Counted from the stretch's first letter, positions 1 through 9,816 are shown. The stretch: DNA of 64,000 nt from Paenalcaligenes niemegkensis (GCF_022230885.1 NZ_JAKGCT010000004.1:1860001-1924000); one strand, 5' to 3'. Notes: a model not told the origin generated them from the letters alone. Program-made: numbers and translations.

Positions 1-1744
1 GGGCAAGCCAAGTCAGCACTAACTTCAATAGTCTGAACAACGGTTTCACAAAATCGTTGATCTTTGCGTCTCAGCTATCACCCACCTGGCAAGGCTTGTT
101 GATGTATAGCCATACCAAAGCTGATGAAGCCAAGCTACGTAAGGCCAGGGCGGACGGGGGTATCTGGGGCTGCCCACGCAGCGAAGACGCCATACGTTGC
201 GACAAGTTGAATCCGCTTAGTACAGAGATCCATAGCGCCATCGGAAAGCTAGTCTGGTCACCGAACAGCGCCCATGAGCTAAAGCTAACCGCCGAGCTTT
301 ACGATGCCAACGCCCGCGTTGAGCAATTGTACGACTATGGCCGCCAAAGCTCTGGCGCCTTTAACGGCGACCATATACGCAGACAGAGCCAGGACCGCCA
401 TCGCTTCGCCATTCAGCACCGCTGGGACCTGGACACCCCTGGATAGACCAGGTTCGCTGGCAGTTGTCGTATTCGCCACAGAAGCGAAGAACGGATGCCA
501 CAAAGTATCAGCGCTCGGCGGCAGGCGTAGGAACAACTACGCAAGACATCCTCCAATGGGAAGAAGATTTCTACCAATATGATTTACAGCTAAGTTCTTC
601 GGCTAAGTTTCTTGGTGCCGACCACCTGCTCACTTACGGTTTTCAGGGAGACACTACAAAAGCCAACTATCTGCGCACCACGAGCAGCCTTAATCACAGT
701 ACAGGGCAACAAAGCTTTAGCGAGGCCTCAGGATTTGCAAACTCAACAACCCACCGGAATGATCTTTATATACAAGATGAAATGACATGGGGCGATGGCC
801 GCTTCATGCTAACACCCGGTGTACGCTGGGCCAATTACAAGATTAAACCCAGCGTTCGCGACTCGTATGACCCCGTTCCAGGTAAAGAACCTCGTAACCT
901 GTCGTCTCATCGTTTTATTCCGCAGCTCGGCGCCTTGCTAAGGCTAGACGACAAACATTCAGTTTACGCAAGATACGCAGAAGGCTTCAAGATGCCAACG
1001 GCACAGCAGCTTTACTCGTCGAACGTGTACCCGACGATGGTGATTAGCCCGAACCCCGACCTGCAGCCCGAAAAGGTACGTTCTTACGAAATTGGCTTTC
1101 GTGGCCAGCACGACAACATGGCCCAGTTTGACAGCGCCAACTACTCCATAGGGCTCTTTAAAGCAGATTATAAAAACTTCATTCAGAATTTTTATAACAT
1201 CCCGGGCACCAACCATTACACCTACCAGAATTTATCGCAGTTAACCATTTGGGGCGTTGAAGCCTTTGGCGAACTCGCTTTTAATCACAACTGGAGCCTC
1301 ATGGGTTCACTGGCGTGGCAACACGGTGACCAGCGCGCATCTTCCGAAGCTAAAAAGCAGGCTTATGCCCATATTCCTCCACTCACGGCTGTTGCTGGCG
1401 TCAAATGGCGCAAACCCGAGCTTGGCCTGGAGACCGAGCTGATCGGCACCTTTGCCAAAGGTCCAAGCCGGGTACATAACAAGTCAGAGGTGTTTACACC
1501 AGGCGGATACAGCATCCTGGATGCCTTTGTTAACTGGTCTCCTCCTAACTTACGCAAAGGTGATGGCCAATATGTCACATTTTCATTCGCCATCAACAAC
1601 CTGCTGGACAAGCGCTATTTCTCCTGGCCTATGTTCACAACCTACGCGACCAGTGCAAGCCCAGCTGTAGCCGGACAAAACCCAATCGAACTGCAGACCA
1701 GTCCAGGTCGAGTCTTCAAACTTGGTGCCACCCTGAGGTTTTAA
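1..1744 (+). CDS. TonB-dependent haem/haemoglobin-type receptor, 5' partial, one frameshift
   Basis: Outer-membrane receptor, probably importing haem or a haem protein with TonB energy. The reading frame is already open at base 3, so the signal peptide and plug lie outside the window; what remains is beta-barrel. It has the NPDLQPEK motif and the YARYAEGFKMPTAQQLY stretch (FRAP-like region of haem receptors) and ends in the aromatic residue F, as outer-membrane barrels do. The frame breaks at the C4 run at 436-439: one more C joins residues LDTP directly to WIDQVRWQLSYSPQ in the frame that continues to 1744. The stop overlaps the next start by one base. Haem as substrate is inferred from the barrel motifs and the ChaN-like neighbour. 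Confidence 0.8.
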
Positions 1745-2628
1745 TGATGAAAGAAACAAGTTTCGACGTTCCGCATCCCCGTGCCAGCTGGCTTGATCCC
1801 GCAACAGGAGAGGCTCTGCTGCAAGCAGACCTTATGCACGAGCTTAGTCAGCAGCAAGCGGTAATGATAGGAGAGTCGCACGATATCGCCGAGATCCACC
1901 GCTGGCAACTTAGCGTTTGCACTTATCTACACCTGCTACAGCCCAATCTGGCTATAGGCTTCGAGATGTTTCCCCGACGCCTGCAGCCTGTGCTGGACAA
2001 TTGGGTCGATGGAATACTCGACACCGCCAGCTTCATCGACCAAAGCGAATGGCACAAAGTATGGGGCTTCGACCCGGCTATTTATCTGCCTATCTTCCAC
2101 TTCTGCCGTCAGCAGCGCATCCCCATGCTCGCCTTAAACTGTAGGCGCAGCCTGGTGACTGAAGTCGGTAAATTAGGTTGGGATGCCATTGCCGAGGCTG
2201 ATCGGGATGGACTTAGTCCCGCAGCTTCTGCAACTGATTCCTATCGCCATTATTTGTATTCTCTCGTGGGAACCAGTTCCAGAATTGAAGCCACCTCTGG
2301 AACGGATGCAAAGTTTGACCGCTTTGTCCGCGCCCAGCAAACATGGGATCGCGCCTTTGCCTGCAACATTACCCATGCGCTGGAAGCAGACCCGACACGC
2401 CTGATTATCGGCATTATCGGACGTGGCCATCTGGAATATGGCTATGGCACTCCCTCTCAGCTTCAAAGTCTGGGTATCAGCAAACAGGCTGTTCTACTGC
2501 CAAACACTGAGTCCCGGCTGACCATCGTCCCCAAGCATCCAATCGGCCGTGCTGTGTTTCGCCTTGATACGCCAGAGCCGCCGGCACAGCGCGTAAAGAA
2601 TGACTCTAGCGCAACAGCAGCAGCTTAG
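1744..2628 (+). CDS. ChaN-like haem-binding uptake protein (Tiki/ChaN fold)
   Basis: 294-aa protein of the ChaN family, small haem-binding proteins co-expressed with iron receptors. Visible family signatures are IGESHD near residue 40 (the loop with the catalytic-like Glu/His pair), GFEMFPRRLQPVLD near residue 75, and IIGRGHLEYGYG near residue 225. There is no convincing signal peptide or lipobox at the N-terminus, unlike many ChaN homologues. The start ATG at 1744 shares a base with the stop of the receptor, so translation is probably coupled. Five bases separate its stop from the ABC gene. The haem role is inference from family and neighbours. Confidence 0.78.
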   Translation: MMKETSFDVPHPRASWLDPATGEALLQADLMHELSQQQAVMIGESHDIAEIHRWQLSVCTYLHLLQPNLAIGFEMFPRRLQPVLDNWVDGILDTASFIDQSEWHKVWGFDPAIYLPIFHFCRQQRIPMLALNCRRSLVTEVGKLGWDAIAEADRDGLSPAASATDSYRHYLYSLVGTSSRIEATSGTDAKFDRFVRAQQTWDRAFACNITHALEADPTRLIIGIIGRGHLEYGYGTPSQLQSLGISKQAVLLPNTESRLTIVPKHPIGRAVFRLDTPEPPAQRVKNDSSATAAA

Positions 2629-2633
2629 TCGGC

Positions 2634-4426
2634 ATGCGCGAATTCTTTATTCCTTTTTTCCGGCTGCTGAAGCTTTGCCTGCAAGGCCGAGAGGGTCTCA
2701 TTGGCCTGGCACAGTTTATTTTTGTATTTGTGCTGAGCCTGATGGGCCTATTTATATCGTTGCGTCTGATCCGCTGGAGCGCCGACTTTTATAACGCTTT
2801 GCAGGCCGTTGATGCTGCCGGCATTAGCTATCAAATTGGGTTATTCGTACTGCTTACTGCCGGCAGCGCAAGTCTCTATCTTATAGCCAAGTACGTACAA
2901 AATCTGCTGGAAATACGATGGCGAAAAATACTGACTGAAACCATCCTTGAGCGCTGGCTGGAGAACCATAATCATTGGCGCTTGACACTTAATACAGATA
3001 ACACCACGCATATAGATAATCCTGATCAGCGTATTGCCGAGGACTGTCGCATATATGTGCAACGGATGAGCTCCGAAGTTCTGGATCTCATCATGGCTGT
3101 TATTTCAGTCGTTTCTTATTTTGTTGTGTTGTGGGGGCTATCCACCTTTGCCTTGAGTTTCAGCCTGATCGGTTTCAATATCGAAATCAATCACTACATG
3201 GTCTGGGCAGCGCCTGTGTATGTTGTTCTGGCGAGCGGATTGACCCACCTGCTTGGCGCGCCTTTAAAACGTCTGACGGTAGAGCAGCAAAAAAAGAAGC
3301 TGATTTCCGTTTTGCACTGACTCGCATAAGGGAGTCAAGCGAAGCTATCGCCTTGCAACAGGGTGAAAGCGCCGAGCGCCTGCACCTGAAGCAGCACTTC
3401 CAAGCCATTACGGCCAACTGGAAGCATCTGAACCATCGCACGCTGATACTGGGATGCTTTACACGGCCCTATATGCAAACCGTCTTGCGCATACCCGTTT
3501 TCCTCGCGCTACCAGCCTTTATTGCCGGAAGGGTTAGCCTGGGAGGCCTGATGCAATTAGCCATGGCCTTTTCGAACGTAGTCACGACCCTATCCTGGTT
3601 TATTTTCTCATATCGTGACTTAGCTGAACTCGCGGCAGTGACCCGTCGGCTGGACCAGTTACTCAACCATCTTGATGAACTGACGCCCTCTTCCACTCCG
3701 TCAGGATGCCTTGAGTCATCTGACTCTACACTTCAGATCAATGACCTGCTCATCAGCACTCCGGCTGGTAAAGAGCTGCTGAATATTCCTGCTCTGCGTA
3801 TTGGTACCGGCGAAAAGGTGTGGCTTCAAGGCCCATCAGGACTAGGTAAAAGTACACTTTTAAAAGCGATCTCAGGATTATGGCCTCACTTTAACGGCGA
3901 GATAGAACGGCCTAGACTGGACGAGAGTCTCTACCTGCCCCAGCGTCCCTACTTTCCTCAAAGCGACATGTTCTCGGCGATTGTCTATCCACGTAATCCT
4001 GATGAGTTCAGGCCAGAAACCATCCGCGACTACCTTCAGGCTGTAGGTTTAGAGCGTCTGATTCCTTATACAGAACCCGGCGTTAACGCTCCTTCTACTC
4101 TCTTAAGTTCGCTCTCGGGCGGTGAGCAGCAACGCCTGGCGCTGACGCGTGTCCTGGCGCTTGAGCCCAAGTGGGTCTTTTTAGATGAAGCTACCAGTGC
4201 CTTAGATTCAGAAAGCGAAGAGCGCATCATGCATAACTTAACTCAACGCTTACCAGACACCAGTTTTGTTTTCTTTGCCCATCGAACGCCCCGAGGATTT
4301 GGACGTTATCGCAGCATCGATTTGCGGGGGCTGACACAAAAAAGCTCGCGCCAGCCTTACTTGTTGCGTCGTAGTTCCTGCTCAACAATATGGTGGATAT
4401 CAAGAGCCAACTCACTACTCAGATGA
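2634..4426 (+). CDS. ABC transporter ATPase/permease of the SbmA/BacA-YddA type, frameshifted
   Basis: Half-transporter with an N-terminal membrane domain of the ABC_membrane_2 type (about residues 1-330) and a C-terminal nucleotide-binding domain. Walker A is GPSGLGKST, the signature is LSGGEQQR and Walker B is WVFLDEATSALD. The first frame ends at 3320; adding one A to the A7 run at 3289-3295 continues EQQKK into EADFRFALTRIRESSEA in the second frame. The last 35 residues after FVFFAHRTP look unlike the family and run into a convergent gene. A second indel in the C4 run at 4289-4292 is possible; with one extra C the gene would end at 4374. Substrate unknown; relatives import peptides or vitamin-like molecules. 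Its place behind a haem receptor is unusual. Confidence 0.75.
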
Positions 4427-4899
4427 AACGACGAGGACAGAATATAGTATGAAAAAGCCACCTGAGGCACCAAGGGCTTTACAACAATGCCAGTATGCAA
4501 ACAGCTTTTTGCCACCAGTGGATTCACAATGCTGACTCCCATTCCTAAGCCGACCATCATACAAATTGCAGCGGCATAAGGACACTCATAGAAAATGGGT
4601 CGAAAGTCCTCACCATGGGCATTGAACACAGCATCGATATTTCGACGGGTTCCGTCCCCCAACGGCAACGCTATAAACGGATGCCCTTCAAAGTCGTCAA
4701 TAGTAATTGCTCTGTCTACGGATGCAAGCGGGTGCCCTTCAGGCACTACGCATACTCCTTGCAGCGTTTCTATTTTGGTCGAACCCATACCCGGCATCTC
4801 CGTCACATACGCGGAAATGCCCAGATCGCAATAGCTTGAGGCCACCCATTGAGCCACTGCCCCCGAGTCTCCTACAGCTACCCAACGAGGCAAAGGCAT
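4357..4899 (-). pseudogene. LysR-type regulator remnant (effector domain only)
   Basis: Encodes about 180 residues matching the second half of a LysR-family effector-binding domain: a WVASSYCDLGIS segment, then VCVVPEGHPLA near residue 50 and GMGVSIVNPLVA near residue 125. The whole DNA-binding N-terminus and the first part of the effector domain are absent. The frame runs open into the 3' end of tRNA-Arg, 7 bases away, with no room for the missing 130 or so residues. I read this as a gene cut by an integration or deletion at the tRNA 3' end. It cannot bind DNA as a LysR protein. Confidence 0.75.
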
Positions 4900-4906
4900 G
4901 GTGATA

Positions 4907-4981
4907 TGGCGCGCCCGACAGGAATCGAACCTGTATCTAGAGCTTCGGAGACTCTTATTCTATCCATTGAACTACGGGCGC
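4907..4981 (-). tRNA. tRNA-Arg (anticodon CCG)
   Basis: Folds by eye: acceptor GCGCCCG pairs with CGGGCGC, D arm GTTC/GAAT, anticodon stem AGAGT/GCTCT with loop CTCCGAA giving anticodon CCG (reads CGG), and T arm ACAGG/CCTGT with loop TTCGATT. Discriminator G and an encoded CCA (4909-4907) are present. The 3' end faces the lysR remnant, the usual side for integrase-mediated insertion. Confidence 0.95.
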
Positions 4982-5222
4982 AGAGATCGCCATTTTAACT
5001 GGTTTAAAATATTTTGCTGAACTGTTTTTAAACAATAAGGCCTGAAGAAACTACGAAGCGTCTTACAAGTCAGGCACAGTCCGCTATAATTATGCGTTGA
5101 CGACATTATGAACGGCCATTTCCAACACGTAATTGCCCCATAATTAGCAGCAATACCTATTTTTGGCTTAGCCCTCTAGCCGGGTTGCAGCCTTTCTCAG
5201 TACGAATTTGCAGGATCCGACT

Positions 5223-6161
5223 ATGAGCAATACGGAAAAACAAGTAGATCACAATAGCGACAGCCCGCAAGGTTCTATTAAATCGCCACAGCAACTGTTG
5301 TTAGCCGTGATCTTGGCCTTTCTTGTGCCTATCGCCATCATTGTGATGCTGGTGAACCTGGTTTCGGCAGGCATGAAAACCGGTGCCGGCTCTAACGCCC
5401 TGACCGAAGAAGCTATTGCCACCCGCATTCAGCCAGTAGCTAGCTTTGCGCTGGCGACTGCCGAAGGCGATGGCAATCAAACCCTCAAGACGGGCAAAGA
5501 AGTTTACGAAGCCACCTGTGCAACCTGTCATGGTACAGGCCTGGCAGGTGCACCGACGTTTGGCGATAACGCCGCTTGGGGCCCATTAATCGAAGAAGGT
5601 TTCGATGCCATGCTCAAGATAGCGATCAATGGCGTTGGCGCAATGCCGGCCAAGGGCGGCAATCCAGCGCTAGACGACATCGAAGTTGCTCGTGCCGTAG
5701 TCTATATGGCCAACGAGGCCGGAGCCTCTTTCGACGAGCCTGCCGCCCCCGAAGGCGCTGATGACGCTGCAACGGAAGAAGCTCCAGCAGCAGATGAAGC
5801 CGCTGCGGCTGCAGCGGCTGCCGCAGCCCCGGCAGAGGAAACGCCAGCAGCAGAAGCGCCCACCGAAGAAGCCGCTCCAGCCCAAGAAGCTGAAGCACCG
5901 GCTGAAACCACAGCCGCTATTGATCCTGCAGCCAAAAAGCTCTACGACACCGTCTGCTTTGCCTGCCATACAACAGGCGTTGCCGGAGCCCCTAAACTAG
6001 GCGACAAAGACGGCTGGGCTCCATATATCGCATCCGGCATGGACACCATGGTCCAAAAGGCCATACACGGTGTCGGTGCAATGCCACCACGTGGCGGGTC
6101 TCAGGCCTCTGACGACGAAATCCGGGCGGCGGTAGAGTATATGGTTCAAGAGTCCCAGTAA
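5223..6161 (+). CDS. Membrane-anchored di-haem cytochrome c (cytochrome c5-like repeats)
   Basis: 312-aa electron carrier. An uncleaved N-terminal hydrophobic helix (about residues 24-48) anchors two class I cytochrome c domains facing the periplasm. Each has a CXXCH haem site (CATCH near residue 100, CFACH near residue 245) and a GVGAMP segment supplying the axial Met. The domains are joined by a linker of about 70 residues almost entirely Ala, Glu and Pro, with a run of ten alanines. I chose the ATG at 5223 because AGGA lies 8 bases upstream; a TTG at 5208 would add five residues. A TATAAT hexamer lies at 5095-5100. Followed by a strong bidirectional terminator. The partner oxidase or reductase is not in the window. 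Confidence 0.88.
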   Translation: MSNTEKQVDHNSDSPQGSIKSPQQLLLAVILAFLVPIAIIVMLVNLVSAGMKTGAGSNALTEEAIATRIQPVASFALATAEGDGNQTLKTGKEVYEATCATCHGTGLAGAPTFGDNAAWGPLIEEGFDAMLKIAINGVGAMPAKGGNPALDDIEVARAVVYMANEAGASFDEPAAPEGADDAATEEAPAADEAAAAAAAAAAPAEETPAAEAPTEEAAPAQEAEAPAETTAAIDPAAKKLYDTVCFACHTTGVAGAPKLGDKDGWAPYIASGMDTMVQKAIHGVGAMPPRGGSQASDDEIRAAVEYMVQESQ

Positions 6162-6179
6162 CGCTATACGCCACACGTT

Positions 6180-6228
6180 AAAAAAGCTCGTGGTGCAACC
6201 GAATTACTGGTGCACCACGAGCTTTTTT
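6180..6228. terminator. Bidirectional intrinsic terminator
   Basis: A perfect 18-bp stem (6180-6197 with 6211-6228) with a 13-base loop. It is flanked by A6 on one arm and T6 on the other, so it can end both the cytochrome gene and the convergent CoA-transferase gene. Confidence 0.93.
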
Positions 6229-6268
6229 ATAAACCATACCATCTATCAAAATACGTTTTAAATAGCTT

Positions 6269-7489
6269 TTAAACTTTAAGCGCCTGAATATCAGCATCGC
6301 TCATCCCCAGCACATCTCTTAGAACCTGCTCTGTATGCTCCCCCAGCAATGGAGGCGCCATTCTGTAGCTAACAGGCGTTTCAGAAAGCCGGATGGGGTT
6401 CGCAACGAACGGAGCCACACCGGCAGTAGGATGCTCCAGCGAGATTTTCATCTCTCGGGCTTGTACTTGCGGATTCTCGTACACCTGATCAAGACTGTTT
6501 ATAGGTCCCGCAGGAACGCCCGCATCTTCCAGCTCAGCAAGCCAGGTATCACGCGAGCGCTGTAGCATAATCTCGGTAAGTAGCGGAATGAGGGATGCTC
6601 GATTAATTACCCGCTGAGAGTTGCTGCGATAGCGCTCATCCATTGCCAGTGCGGGCATACCCAATACACGACAATAATTCTTAAATTGCCCGTCGTTGCC
6701 TACGGCCACGATCAAATGGCCGTCACTGGCAGCAAACACTTGGTAGGGCACAAGATTTTGATGGGCATTCCCTGCTCTGGAGGGCGCAGCCCCCGAGGCC
6801 AGGTAATTCATGTTCTGATTGGCCAGCATCGCGACCTGGCAATCAAGCAAAGACATATCTATATGCTGTCCCAGGCCGGAGCGATGTCGCTCGTTAAGCG
6901 CAGCCAAAATGCCCACTGTGGCATACATTCCCGTCATCAAATCCGCCACGGCCACGCCCGCTTTCTGTGGTCCGCCACCAGGCAGGCCGTCTCGTTCGCC
7001 GGTGATACTCATTAAGCCGCCCATGGCCTGAATCATGAAATCATAACCAGGCCTTGAGGCATAGGGGCCGGTCTGGCCGAAACCTGTGACAGAGCAGTAA
7101 ATAAGTGCAGGATTAGCGGCTTTAAGAGAGGCATAATCCAGCCCATACTTGGCAAGCCCTCCAACCTTGAAGTTCTCAACGAGAATATCCGACTCCTGTG
7201 CCAGCTTTCGGATAACACTGGCCCCTTCGGGGGTAGCCATATCTACAGTGACTGAGAATTTGTTTCTATTAGCTGACGCGTAATAGGCGGCTTCTGTGGT
7301 GTCGTTACCCTGCTGATCGCGTAAATAGGGAGGTCCCCATCCGCGGGTATCGTCGCCCGCACCAGGACGCTCGATTTTGATCACCTCAGCCCCTAAATCG
7401 GCCAAGTTTTGAGTACACCAGGGCCCGGCTAAAACGCGGGTAAGATCCAAAACACGAATACCATCTAACGGAGCTGTACGTTGTGACAT
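6269..7489 (-). CDS. CaiB/BaiF family (class III) CoA-transferase
   Basis: 406-aa enzyme that moves CoA between acyl groups via an aspartyl-CoA thioester. Family marks are the N-terminal GIRVLDLTRVLAGPW, KIERPGAGDDTRGWGPP, and the segment AGVAVADLMTGMY carrying the catalytic Asp (about residue 170). The C-terminus has the usual LGEHTEQVL. I place the start at the ATG at 7489, next to conserved sequence; the open frame extends to a TTG at 7513. Substrate not predictable. The divergent neighbours (nitronate monooxygenase-like, enoyl-CoA hydratase) suggest acid catabolism, but that is inference. Confidence 0.88.
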   Translation of the reverse strand: MSQRTAPLDGIRVLDLTRVLAGPWCTQNLADLGAEVIKIERPGAGDDTRGWGPPYLRDQQGNDTTEAAYYASANRNKFSVTVDMATPEGASVIRKLAQESDILVENFKVGGLAKYGLDYASLKAANPALIYCSVTGFGQTGPYASRPGYDFMIQAMGGLMSITGERDGLPGGGPQKAGVAVADLMTGMYATVGILAALNERHRSGLGQHIDMSLLDCQVAMLANQNMNYLASGAAPSRAGNAHQNLVPYQVFAASDGHLIVAVGNDGQFKNYCRVLGMPALAMDERYRSNSQRVINRASLIPLLTEIMLQRSRDTWLAELEDAGVPAGPINSLDQVYENPQVQAREMKISLEHPTAGVAPFVANPIRLSETPVSYRMAPPLLGEHTEQVLRDVLGMSDADIQALKV

Positions 7490-7637
7490 AGCGGGATTAA
7501 CAATAATAGGCAAAAAGGATATTCTGCACTACGTTAGCATCGGGGAGCATGATTCACGAGTGCGATATCTCACCAGTTGATCTCTACAACGCTTTTAACG
7601 CACGCGGCCCTCTTATATAACAAGGAGTTAGCACGAA

Positions 7638-8515
7638 ATGCCTTCTACATTAACGCAAACCCTTATAGCTCAATTACGCCTGCCTGTGTTCGCAGCCCCC
7701 ATGTTTATCGTTTCCACCCCCGAACTTGTTATTGCCCAGTGCATCAGCGGTATTGTGGGCTCAATCCCCGCGTTGAACGCCAGACCTCAAAGCAAACTCG
7801 GGACTTGGCTTGCTCAAATTGAGGAAGGCCTGGAAAGGCAGCGCAAGCAACATCCTGACCAGCCCCCGCCCCCTATGCGATCAACCACATTATTCACCAG
7901 TCCAATGACAGGCTGATAGACGATCTCGCCGTTTGCGCCGAGCATAAAGTCCCGTTGATTATTACCAGCTTACGAGCGCCCGACGATATCGTTCCGCAGG
8001 TACACAACTGGGGCGGCAAGGTTTTTCATGATGTGACCACCCTGCGCCATGCCAAGCGAGCCATACAGGCTGGCGTAGACGGTCTGATTTTAGTAGCGGC
8101 AGGCGCGGGCGGCCATGCTGGCCCTCTGAGCCCTTTTGCCCTGCTGGCCGAGGTTCGAGCCATCTTCGATGGACCGATAATTTTATCGGGGGCAATCAGT
8201 CGCGGGGCTGACGTACTAGCCGCTCAGGCCATGGGAGCTGACTTTGCCTACATAGGCTCACACTTTATTGCCAGTATCGAAGCGAATGCTGCCGATAACT
8301 ACAAAAAGACCTTAGTCAGTGCCGAGGCTTCAGATATTGTCCACACGCCCTACTTTACCGGCATACCGGGAAACTACTTAAGACAAAGCATTATTGCTGC
8401 CGGTCTGGACCCGGACAACTTACCTGAATCTCAAGAAACAGCATTTGGCTCTGCGGACTCCGATGCCAAAGCCTGGCGTGATATCTGGGGTGCGGGTCAG
8501 GGGTCGGCAGTATAA
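7638..8515 (+). CDS. Nitronate monooxygenase-like flavoprotein (2-nitropropane dioxygenase family), frameshifted
   Basis: 292 aa when repaired. FMN TIM-barrel family oxidising alkyl nitronates. Family features: PVFAAPMFIVS near the start, GAGGHAGPLSPFALL near residue 155, GAISRGADVLAAQAMGADFAYIG and IASIEANAADNYK. The frame breaks in the C5 run at 7869-7873; one extra C restores QPPPPYAINHIIHQSNDRLIDD and reading continues to 8515. AAGGAG precedes the ATG by 10 bases. Without the repair the barrel would be cut after about 80 residues, so a true mutant would be non-functional. Confidence 0.82.
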
Positions 8516-8623
8516 GGGCGATAGAGCCGGCCCAGGCCATCTGCGAACGATTGATTGCCCAATATCATCGAGCCTTCCGTGAACTGCAAGATAACTACAT
8601 TCCTAATCGGAAGGGAGGGTGAC

Positions 8624-9367
8624 ATGATTGAGGTAACACGCCATGCCCATTGGATTGAACTCGGCTTGAACCGCCCCTCTCACATGAATGCTATAAATGC
8701 GGACATGTATCATCGCCTTGCGAGAGAGCTTACTGCAGCCGATAGTGAGCCTTCTCTTACCGCAGTCATACTTCGCGGGCATGGCCCACATTTCACCGCA
8801 GGCAATGATCTATCGGAGTTTAAAAATTTCGATGCCGACGCTCCGCTTGCTGCCGTTGAGTTTTTAAAAAGCCTGGTTAACGTAGACATTCCTCTTTTAG
8901 CCGCTATTCAAGGAAACGTAGTAGGCGTGGGCGTGACCATGTTGCAGCACTGCGACTTTGTATACGCTAAATCCGATGCGCTATTGTCCATGCCTTTTAC
9001 CAAACTGGGAGTTTGTCCTGAAGCAGGTGCGAGTCTGGCTTTCGCACAAATTGTGGGTGATAAGAACGCGGCTCGATGGTTACTGGACTCTGAGCCCTTC
9101 ACTGCTGAGCAAGCCCTGGAGGCTGGTTTGCTGACGGCTATCAGTGATCCCTTCACCCTGCCTGTAGAACTGGCGCGAGACAGGGTGCAATCGCTAGCTC
9201 TGAAGCCTTCGGCCGCCCTGCGTGCAACTAAACGTTTAATGAGATCTCACCAGCGCGCAGCATTGCTGAAGGCTATTGACGACGAAGTGCAATTATTTAA
9301 ACAACGGCTGCAAAGCCCTGAAACGCAGCTGATCGTCCAAGGGTATTTGAGGCATAAACGTATGTGA
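8624..9367 (+). CDS. Enoyl-CoA hydratase/isomerase family protein
   Basis: 247-aa crotonase-fold protein. Oxyanion-hole segments are visible: FTAGNDLSEF near residue 60 and IQGNVVGVGVTML near residue 100. Of the two hydratase glutamates, only the second region (LGVCPEAGAS) keeps a Glu; the first site reads GVGVTMLQHC with no acid, so the reaction may be isomerisation or another crotonase chemistry. Start ATG 8624 is fixed by AGGGAGGG 4-12 bases upstream; the frame is open further up but that region does not resemble the family. Probably cotranscribed with the flavoprotein upstream. Confidence 0.82.
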   Translation: MIEVTRHAHWIELGLNRPSHMNAINADMYHRLARELTAADSEPSLTAVILRGHGPHFTAGNDLSEFKNFDADAPLAAVEFLKSLVNVDIPLLAAIQGNVVGVGVTMLQHCDFVYAKSDALLSMPFTKLGVCPEAGASLAFAQIVGDKNAARWLLDSEPFTAEQALEAGLLTAISDPFTLPVELARDRVQSLALKPSAALRATKRLMRSHQRAALLKAIDDEVQLFKQRLQSPETQLIVQGYLRHKRM

Positions 9368-9420
9368 ACGGTTTTATCGCTGCGCATGAGGGGTCAGAGC
9401 AGACATTCTTTTAGCGAGTC

Positions 9421-9468
9421 AGGGTTTACCCTTGACTAATGCCTAGGGTAAACCCTATAATAGGGTTT
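9421..9468 (+). promoter_or_regulatory. Strong sigma-70 promoter covered by inverted 12-bp operator sites
   Basis: -35 TTGACT (9432-9437) and perfect -10 TATAAT (9456-9461) with an 18-base spacer. AGGGTTTACCCT (9421-9432) and its exact reverse complement AGGGTAAACCCT (9445-9456) touch the -35 and -10 boxes, 24 bp centre to centre. A third half, AGGGTTT, follows at 9462-9468. The layout suits a repressor dimer on each site. Identity of the regulator unknown. Confidence 0.7.
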
Positions 9469-9500
9469 CTGTCAGTCATTTAACCCAAAAGGTATTACAA

Positions 9501-9737
9501 ATGTCGACTATGACAACTTATTCGCACTACATACGCTGGAGCGACTCCCTTGAGCGCGATGTAATGCAAAAAGCTCTCGATAACGGAGAGTCTGTTTCTA
9601 TCACCGAGCTGGCTGTTAATGTAGTGAACTTCATCAAACGCGCCGCGACCGGCATCATGAACTATGTTGTAGCCCTTACTGAAGCATTGAACGAAGCACG
9701 TGCGCGTGACGCCCACTTTACTTCTTCAGGCTGGTAA
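9501..9737 (+). CDS. Small protein of unknown function, 78 aa
   Basis: Not recognised. The protein is soluble-looking with alternating acidic and hydrophobic residues, possibly helical over residues 25-70; no cysteines, no signal peptide, no known motif. AAAGG lies 8 bases before the ATG at 9501; an in-frame ATG at 9510 is an alternative. It has its own strong promoter with paired operator sites and its own terminator, so it is a monocistronic, tightly controlled gene, perhaps stress-induced or abundant. No link to its neighbours is evident. Confidence 0.7.
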   Translation: MSTMTTYSHYIRWSDSLERDVMQKALDNGESVSITELAVNVVNFIKRAATGIMNYVVALTEALNEARARDAHFTSSGW

Positions 9738-9785
9738 GAATCTCAGCTTGAGCAGGTTCAATCCTGACTGTGTTGATGCAAAAGC

Positions 9786-9816
9786 AAAAAGCCTGCAAAT
9801 TGTTGCAGGCTTTTTT
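9786..9816 (+). terminator. Intrinsic terminator of the 78-aa gene
   Basis: 13-bp stem AAAAAGCCTGCAA/TTGCAGGCTTTTT with a 4-base loop and a T6 tail. The A run on the other arm lets it also serve the convergent rep gene. Confidence 0.9.

Noticed and set aside
5740..5930. Tandem-repeat or CRISPR-like appearance of the GCAGC-rich tract
   Set aside because: Units are irregular and in frame with a protein linker; no spacer-repeat structure.
5626..5969. Several overlapping open frames on both strands opposite the cytochrome linker
   Set aside because: They arise from low-complexity Ala/Glu codons (GCx, GAx) that lack stops in all frames; no ribosome sites, no family resemblance.
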